Positions 63,085 to 64,000 of a stretch of DNA of 64,000 nucleotides are shown here, piece by piece. Origin of the DNA: Piezodorus guildinii (taxonomy: Eukaryota; Arthropoda; Insecta; Hemiptera; Pentatomidae); contig CM041297.1 in the NCBI GenBank assembly GCA_023052935.1, positions 53,053,917-53,117,916 on the forward strand. The letters run 5' to 3'. Positions within the stretch are counted from its first letter, which is position 1. Each line of letters opens with the position of its first letter. The notes beneath the pieces were generated by a model that worked only from the letters and a program-made list of their open reading frames with translations, was not told the DNA's origin and made no database searches. Both the position numbers and the translations under genes were made by a program.

Positions 63085-63463
63085 TGAGTGAGAGAGTGCG
63101 AGAATAATTAGTAGATAATATTATTACATAGACAGAAAATATTTTTGAATAAATTTAAGAATGCATTGAATTAACAATAAATATATGTACAGTATTTAAC
63201 TAGACATCTATAGATTTATATAGTTCTAAACACAAACAAGCTTATTATTATTTTTTTTATATATCATTGCCGAATGTAATAATCTGGAAGTGCTATGTCT
63301 ATAAAATGTAATCGATTAAATTATTTTACATTTTTTATTTATTTTATTATATGTATATGATCGGTATTCATGAAACTGTTAATTTTTAGCGTATCAACGG
63401 TGCGCAACTGATCCAGTATGTGCTGCTGAAGCAGTAAAGAACTACATGTCCAAATTCGCTCAG
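30030..63463 (+). CDS. Invertebrate-type (i-type) lysozyme, destabilase domain, partial (exons 1-3)
   Basis: The spliced exons 30030-30084, 61759-61941 and 63390-63463 give 104 codons without a stop. Residues 1-19 form a signal peptide (MIFQCAILPAILFATSAFG), so the product is secreted. The mature part has the i-type pattern: SELCLGCICEASSNC (27-41), TLGC (44-47), GGVCGLFKM (49-57), YWIDANKP (61-68), then YQRCATDPVCAAEAVKNYMS (81-100). Eight Cys are present so far. The usual C-terminal part (a DCNGDG-like motif and the last Cys pairs) must lie in exon(s) beyond the window. Family members hydrolyse peptidoglycan, or act as isopeptidases, in immunity and digestion. The Glu expected in the family's CxxESGC motif is Ser38 here, so muramidase activity is doubtful. 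Intron 1 is 31.7 kb and full of mobile elements. Family assignment is firm; exon 1 rests on phase, signal peptide and promoter. Confidence 0.85.
30117..31690. repeat. Tandem array of an about 380-bp unit in lysozyme intron 1
   Basis: Landmarks recur in order. ATGAGACGATGATTTTCTAC at about 30335, ATGAGACGATGATATTCAAC at 31097 and a diverged AGACGAAGATTTTCTAC at about 31479. AAAAAGTCTTACATC and CTCCAGATGTGGTGGTAAAC at about 30890-30945, AAAAAGTCTAATATC and CTCCAGATGAGGGATAAAC at about 31280-31330. The first unit is split by an R2 copy, and a partial unit precedes it. About 3.5 units in all, each with a poly-T and a GGGAGAGGGAGAG-like block. Confidence 0.7.
30436..30770 (-). mobile_element. R2 repeat inserted in the tandem array
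   Basis: It matches 11118-11500 in the same orientation: CAACTTTATACCAACTCGTAC, TTTCAACAGTATATTATACG, GACTTGGTTACGGAAAATG, GCTAAATTGCAATG, GGGAGTTAGCGGATACCAAA, ending ATATATAGAGA. Confidence 0.7.
31909..32676 (-). mobile_element. R1 element with internal deletion
   Basis: Both ends are present (TTGGTGCGGGCAACACACG; CTTACTATATATAGTAAGGG). About 125 bp present in other copies, including the GCCCTGTCAGAC segment, is missing around 32316. The rest is close to 10213-11113. Confidence 0.85.
32677..33977. other. Intronic AT-rich stretch, no gene seen
   Basis: No coding signal and no repeat match. Confidence 0.35.
33978..34335. repeat. Three diverged tandem units of 120-130 bp
   Basis: TTCTCTATCATCGAAAATAA at 33979, TCTCTATCTTCAAAAATAAC at about 34099 and TTCTGTCTTCAAAAATAACTG at about 34229 each precede a GAGTTATGGGCGTA-like segment and a T-rich run. 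The last unit runs into GGCCGCCATTTTAAAAAT. Confidence 0.6.
34336..35090. other. Intronic, no gene seen
   Basis: AT-rich; no repeat match. Short open frames are compositional. Confidence 0.3.
35091..35104 (+). mobile_element. hAT-like terminal motif
   Basis: CAGTGGTTCCCAAC is the usual end of many hAT-derived elements. No matching GTTGGGAACCACTG end was found within the window, so this is at best a one-ended relic. Confidence 0.25.
35300..35372 (+). mobile_element. LINE family A (CR1-like) 3' end
   Basis: TTGGCCAGACATAAATATTA, then CTTAAGGGACATAGTCCCAG and AATAAAGTGTTATTACTATTATTATT. This is the + strand counterpart of the terminus at 735-974. Confidence 0.75.
35385..35663 (-). mobile_element. 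SINE-B, near full length
   Basis: Minus orientation: CCTCTACAACCCAT near its 3' end, then the complement of GGCGGCTGAGCGTGA, and a tRNA-like head complement with CCGGGATTCGAACCCGG at about 35588 and TCTATCCACTAGCCACGCCG at the end. The A-box (GGCTAGTGGATAGAG) and B-box are both recognisable. Confidence 0.85.
35664..35989. other. Intronic, no gene seen
   Basis: AT-rich, nothing recognised. Confidence 0.3.
35990..36056 (+). mobile_element. SINE-B head only
   Basis: GGGAGCGGCGTGGTCTATTG, then CTGGGTTCGAATATCGG: tRNA-like head with A and B boxes. The body is absent; it passes into the inverted-repeat region. Confidence 0.75.
36585..36635 (+). ncRNA. Degenerate hammerhead-ribozyme-like motif
   Basis: Stem I is possible as TGCGC (36592-36596) with GTGCA (36626-36630). 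The core reads CAGAAGA where the consensus is CUGANGA. A short stem II, GAAA at 36618-36621, a palindromic ACGT as a minimal stem III, and a T at the cleavage position follow. Layout matches minimal type I hammerheads described in Penelope-like elements. The core mismatch suggests it is inactive. Confidence 0.4.
36810..36877. repeat. TA dinucleotide repeat
   Basis: Pure (TA)n of about 68 bp followed by GGAGAGAGAG. Long open frames across it are artefacts. Confidence 0.95.
37057..37245 (+). mobile_element. SINE-B body, diverged
   Basis: GACAGGGAGACCCTCCTGGG, CACACCCAGCCTCTATAA and AAAACAGTCCGAACTCTGTA match the SINE-B body at 48920-49090 with changes. Confidence 0.65.
37246..37534. other. Intronic, no gene seen
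   Basis: A/T tracts only. Confidence 0.3.
37535..38005 (-). mobile_element. LINE family A (CR1-like) 3' region, degraded
   Basis: Minus orientation: 3'UTR (GAATAACAGATATGTACAAG, GGGCAACAGACAAGAAGGAAC), then the ORF2 end seen as GGCGGATATATGTAGGTAGG and GCGGACAAGAAAGGGACGATC. The same strings occur at 1411-1862 and 52108-52800. It is cut off at about 38005. Confidence 0.75.
38006..38639. other. Intronic, no gene seen
   Basis: AT-rich, nothing recognised. Confidence 0.3.
38640..38735 (-). ncRNA. Degenerate hammerhead-like motif of a retroelement end
   Basis: On the minus strand the text reads TTGATTACC, TTTAGGCCGAAACGTTGGAA. It keeps GAAAC (38699-38703), the palindromic ACGT (38697-38700) and a T at the cleavage position, but the CUGANGA core is changed to TTGATTA. 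It belongs to the same class as 36585, 42231 and 62725. Confidence 0.3.
38877..39458. repeat. Large inverted repeat (foldback), about 210-bp arms
   Basis: Left arm 38877-39090 and right arm 39246-39458 are near-complementary. The left reads TCAAACCCAAATTTAAAATTG to ATCAAGAAATTGATC; the right reads GATCAATTTCTTGAAAAACAG to TTTAAATTTGGGCTTGA. The loop is 155 bp (39091-39245). Arms differ by scattered substitutions. A small ORF with a signal peptide starts in the loop and ends in the right arm. Confidence 0.9.
39126..39284 (+). CDS. Small putative secreted peptide, 52 aa, inside the foldback
   Basis: ATG at 39126, stop TAG at 39282-39284. The first 19 residues, MEVFIFLTILILTIQKAYG, look like a strong signal peptide with a plausible cleavage after Gly19. 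The remainder has one Cys and reads ERFVFQLRKAPCPNTLWS, then SGSDQFLEKQSYFNK. The first 40 codons lie in the loop; the last 12 fall in the right arm of the inverted repeat. I recognise no family. It could be a first coding exon captured by a mobile element, a real short gene, or chance. No neighbouring exon, promoter or poly-A signal is evident. The sense strand matches that of the lysozyme, in whose intron it lies. Confidence 0.35.
   Translation: MEVFIFLTILILTIQKAYGERFVFQLRKAPCPNTLWSSGSDQFLEKQSYFNK
39702..39733 (+). mobile_element. Mariner-like terminal repeat relic
   Basis: TTCGGTTGCTAAATAAGTCC then GTAAGGTTTTTT, preceded by TA, resembles the left end of mariner-family elements (GGTTG-AAATAAGTC). 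No partner end or transposase was found nearby. Confidence 0.3.
39740..41170. other. Intronic; GC-richer, possibly single-copy segment at 40200-40960
   Basis: Unlike its surroundings, 40200-40960 is of mixed composition. A frame from an ATG at 40363 reads MVMDLLRNEEDVQSRDLPNP, then DDVIWTSSGETS, reaching an AGGTGAGG donor-like site at about 40460. No acceptor-linked partner exon is visible. I found no repeat match in the window. Confidence 0.25.
41185..41483 (+). mobile_element. SINE-B, full length with TSD
   Basis: tRNA-like head GCGGCGTGGTCTAGTGGATA with B box GGGTTCGAATCCC (about 41232-41244). The body has GGGGCGACCCTAGGGC, GGCGGCTGAGCGTGATCTCG and GACCCTTCATGGGTGGTAG. It is flanked by a perfect 14-bp duplication TAATTAAATTGGGA (41171-41184 and 41484-41497). 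Confidence 0.92.
41498..42230. other. Intronic; no gene, degraded motif at 42098
   Basis: CCTGATAAAGGCAATTATAT at about 42102 resembles the first half of the hammerhead-like motif. The rest is AT-rich. An open frame at 42099-42314 spans the motif and has no family resemblance. Confidence 0.3.
42231..42277 (+). ncRNA. Hammerhead-ribozyme-like motif, minimal type I (best copy)
   Basis: All core parts are in order. Stem I: ATAGCC (42232-42237) with GGCTTTAT (42271-42278), giving AGCC/GGCT plus partial extension. Core CTGAAGA (42238-42244) matches CUGANGA exactly. Stem II: AGGCCT / AGGCT (42245-42250, 42258-42262) with one bulged G. GAAA at 42263-42266. A four-base ACAT stands where minimal Penelope-type hammerheads carry a self-complementary ACGT. 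A at 42270 is an allowed cleavage base. ACAT is no longer self-complementary, so cleavage efficiency is doubtful. Confidence 0.5.
42278..42639. other. Intronic, no gene seen
   Basis: AT-rich with a poly-A tract at 42509-42527. Confidence 0.3.
42640..43170 (-). mobile_element. LINE family B (Jockey-like) 3' region with internal duplication
   Basis: Minus orientation: 3'UTR, then the ORF2 tail (complement of the PRRLKR region at about 42775-42810). A segment of about 139 bp is present twice in tandem: GATTATCAGGAATCGAAGAG at about 42812 and GATTGTCAGGAATAGTAGAG at about 42951, each followed by GAAGCAAGGATTG. The 5' truncation point near 43165 is almost the same as in the copy at 975-1404. Confidence 0.8.
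43261..43611 (+). CDS. Unrecognised ORF, 116 aa
   Basis: An ATG-started frame with no detectable family. The text includes NSSDIDILRHRHPEVVLSFL and GNNFVRGKEFHADNKGKQYN. It lies just downstream of a Jockey-like 3' region, in a stretch with no other repeat match. At this base composition an open frame of this length may arise by chance, and there is no promoter or splice evidence. I list it because it is the longest frame outside recognised repeats. Confidence 0.15.
   Translation: MSFSINHSNSSDIDILRHRHPEVVLSFLQESFYVFCKIIMLPQTTKLSGNNFVRGKEFHADNKGKQYNDSKCIINIIAGEGYKIQVQNCKSINYHMLFLVLFPSLDSFKVMESLKT
43612..44411. other. Intronic, no gene seen
   Basis: Nothing recognised. Confidence 0.3.
44414..45292 (-). 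mobile_element. Mariner element 1, internally deleted, 879 bp
   Basis: Terminal inverted repeats TTGGGTTGATGCAAAATTAA and TTAATTTTGCATCAACCCAA (extending to AATGCAGGTTT / AAACCTGCATT) are perfect over about 29 bp. TA target duplications lie at 44412-44413 and 45293-45294. A full mariner is about 1.3 kb, so roughly 0.4 kb of the middle is missing. Confidence 0.95.
61759..61941 (+). CDS. Lysozyme exon 2 (Cys-rich core)
   Basis: The acceptor is TTTTTCACAG ending at 61758; the donor is GTTAGT at 61942. The 183-bp exon is clearly GC-richer than its flanks and encodes six of the eight visible Cys and the YWIDANKP motif. A second AG five bases downstream would shift the frame and destroy the motif, so the first is used. 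A 113-codon open frame on the opposite strand (61731-62072) is a shadow. Confidence 0.95.
63390..63463 (+). CDS. Lysozyme exon 3
   Basis: The acceptor AATTTTTAG ends at 63389; the donor GTAAGC starts at 63464. The 74-bp exon reads YQRCATDPVCAAEAVKNYMS then KFAQ in phase with exon 2. This is the conserved central helix region of i-type lysozymes. The exon ends in phase 0. Confidence 0.95.
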
Positions 63464-64000
63464 GTAAGCTCACAACTTTTTGAAACTATATTTTGATATA
63501 TTTTCCTTTCTTAAAAATTTTTTAGAATAGATTCCCTGGAAAAATGAATCATTATTAAATTAACTTTTGTTTTTGAGATTAAATTATAGATCTTATATTC
63601 GTTTACAAGTGAGTCGAACCAAACAGAGAATATGTTTAGGGTTTCGGTAAATCTTGTTACACATGAAATTTCTTAAGGATATTTAAAGCAGTGTCTGTTG
63701 ATTGAATTTTACTGTACTATATTACCCTAATCCATCAACTAAAAGCTACTACTTTTCATCGGAGTTTGGACAACTTTTCCGAAGGAAAATTATTTACTAA
63801 TGATTGAGACAACAATACAAGTCTTCTAAATTTCTTTCAACACGTGACCCAAAGCATTATATCAGGAATATAAAACTTGGTATCGAAAATGATGGTAAAT
63901 ACTTTGTAAAAAATTTATATTTTATCTTAGATTTTTACTTTCACTTACCTATACATGAAATATATTGTAAGGAAAAGTATCGCGATCGTGAAAATTTTAG

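Overview
This is a eukaryotic window, AT-rich and repeat-dense, from an arthropod and most likely an insect. The evidence is split codons across consensus splice sites, an invertebrate-type lysozyme gene, tRNA-derived SINEs, CR1-like and Jockey-like LINEs, mariner elements and Ty3/gypsy relics. The species cannot be named from the sequence.

The one host gene I can assemble is an i-type (invertebrate, destabilase-domain) lysozyme on the + strand. A signal-peptide exon (30030-30084) is followed by a 31.7 kb intron. Then come the first Cys-rich exon (61759-61941), a 1.4 kb intron and a third exon (63390-63463). The C-terminal exon(s) lie beyond the window. Intron phases are 1, 1 and 0, and all joins keep frame. 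A compact promoter (CRE palindrome, TATA box, initiator) sits directly upstream. Positions 1-29960 are upstream intergenic DNA, and almost everything else lies inside introns.

The rest is mostly mobile DNA. LINE family A (CR1-like, ending in an AATAGAAATAGAAA or ATT microsatellite) is at 735-1862, 14206-16348, 17640-17724, 35300-35372, 37535-38005, 52108-52800 and 55466-56130. LINE family B (Jockey-like, poly-A tailed) is at 114-287, 975-1404, 4736-5115, 5831-6085, 8592-8700, 21545-23030, 42640-43170 and 49685-49900. There are three tRNA-headed SINE families. SINE-A is at 3427, 7153, 11902, 13084, 24112, 50105, 55265, 60460 and 61233. SINE-B is at 35385, 41185, 48830 and 62014, plus pieces near 36-37 kb. 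SINE-C is at 57681 and 62293. Several copies have perfect or near-perfect target-site duplications.

The most abundant repeat, here called R1, is a roughly 0.9 kb non-coding element whose asymmetric inverted ends suggest a non-autonomous Helentron or Helitron; it occurs about 14 times. A second unnamed family, R2, often lies next to it. Two mariner elements of different subfamilies (44414-45292, 56250-57169) keep both terminal inverted repeats but have each lost the middle of the transposase. Broken Ty3/gypsy gag-protease remnants lie at 6088-8837.

The most unusual items are these: a set of hammerhead-ribozyme-like motifs of Penelope-type architecture (best at 42231-42277); a large foldback structure at 38877-39458 whose loop starts an ORF with a signal peptide; a roughly 380 bp tandem array just inside the lysozyme intron 1; nested and inverted repeat insertions whose order can be read; and a lysozyme that seems to lack the usual catalytic Glu.
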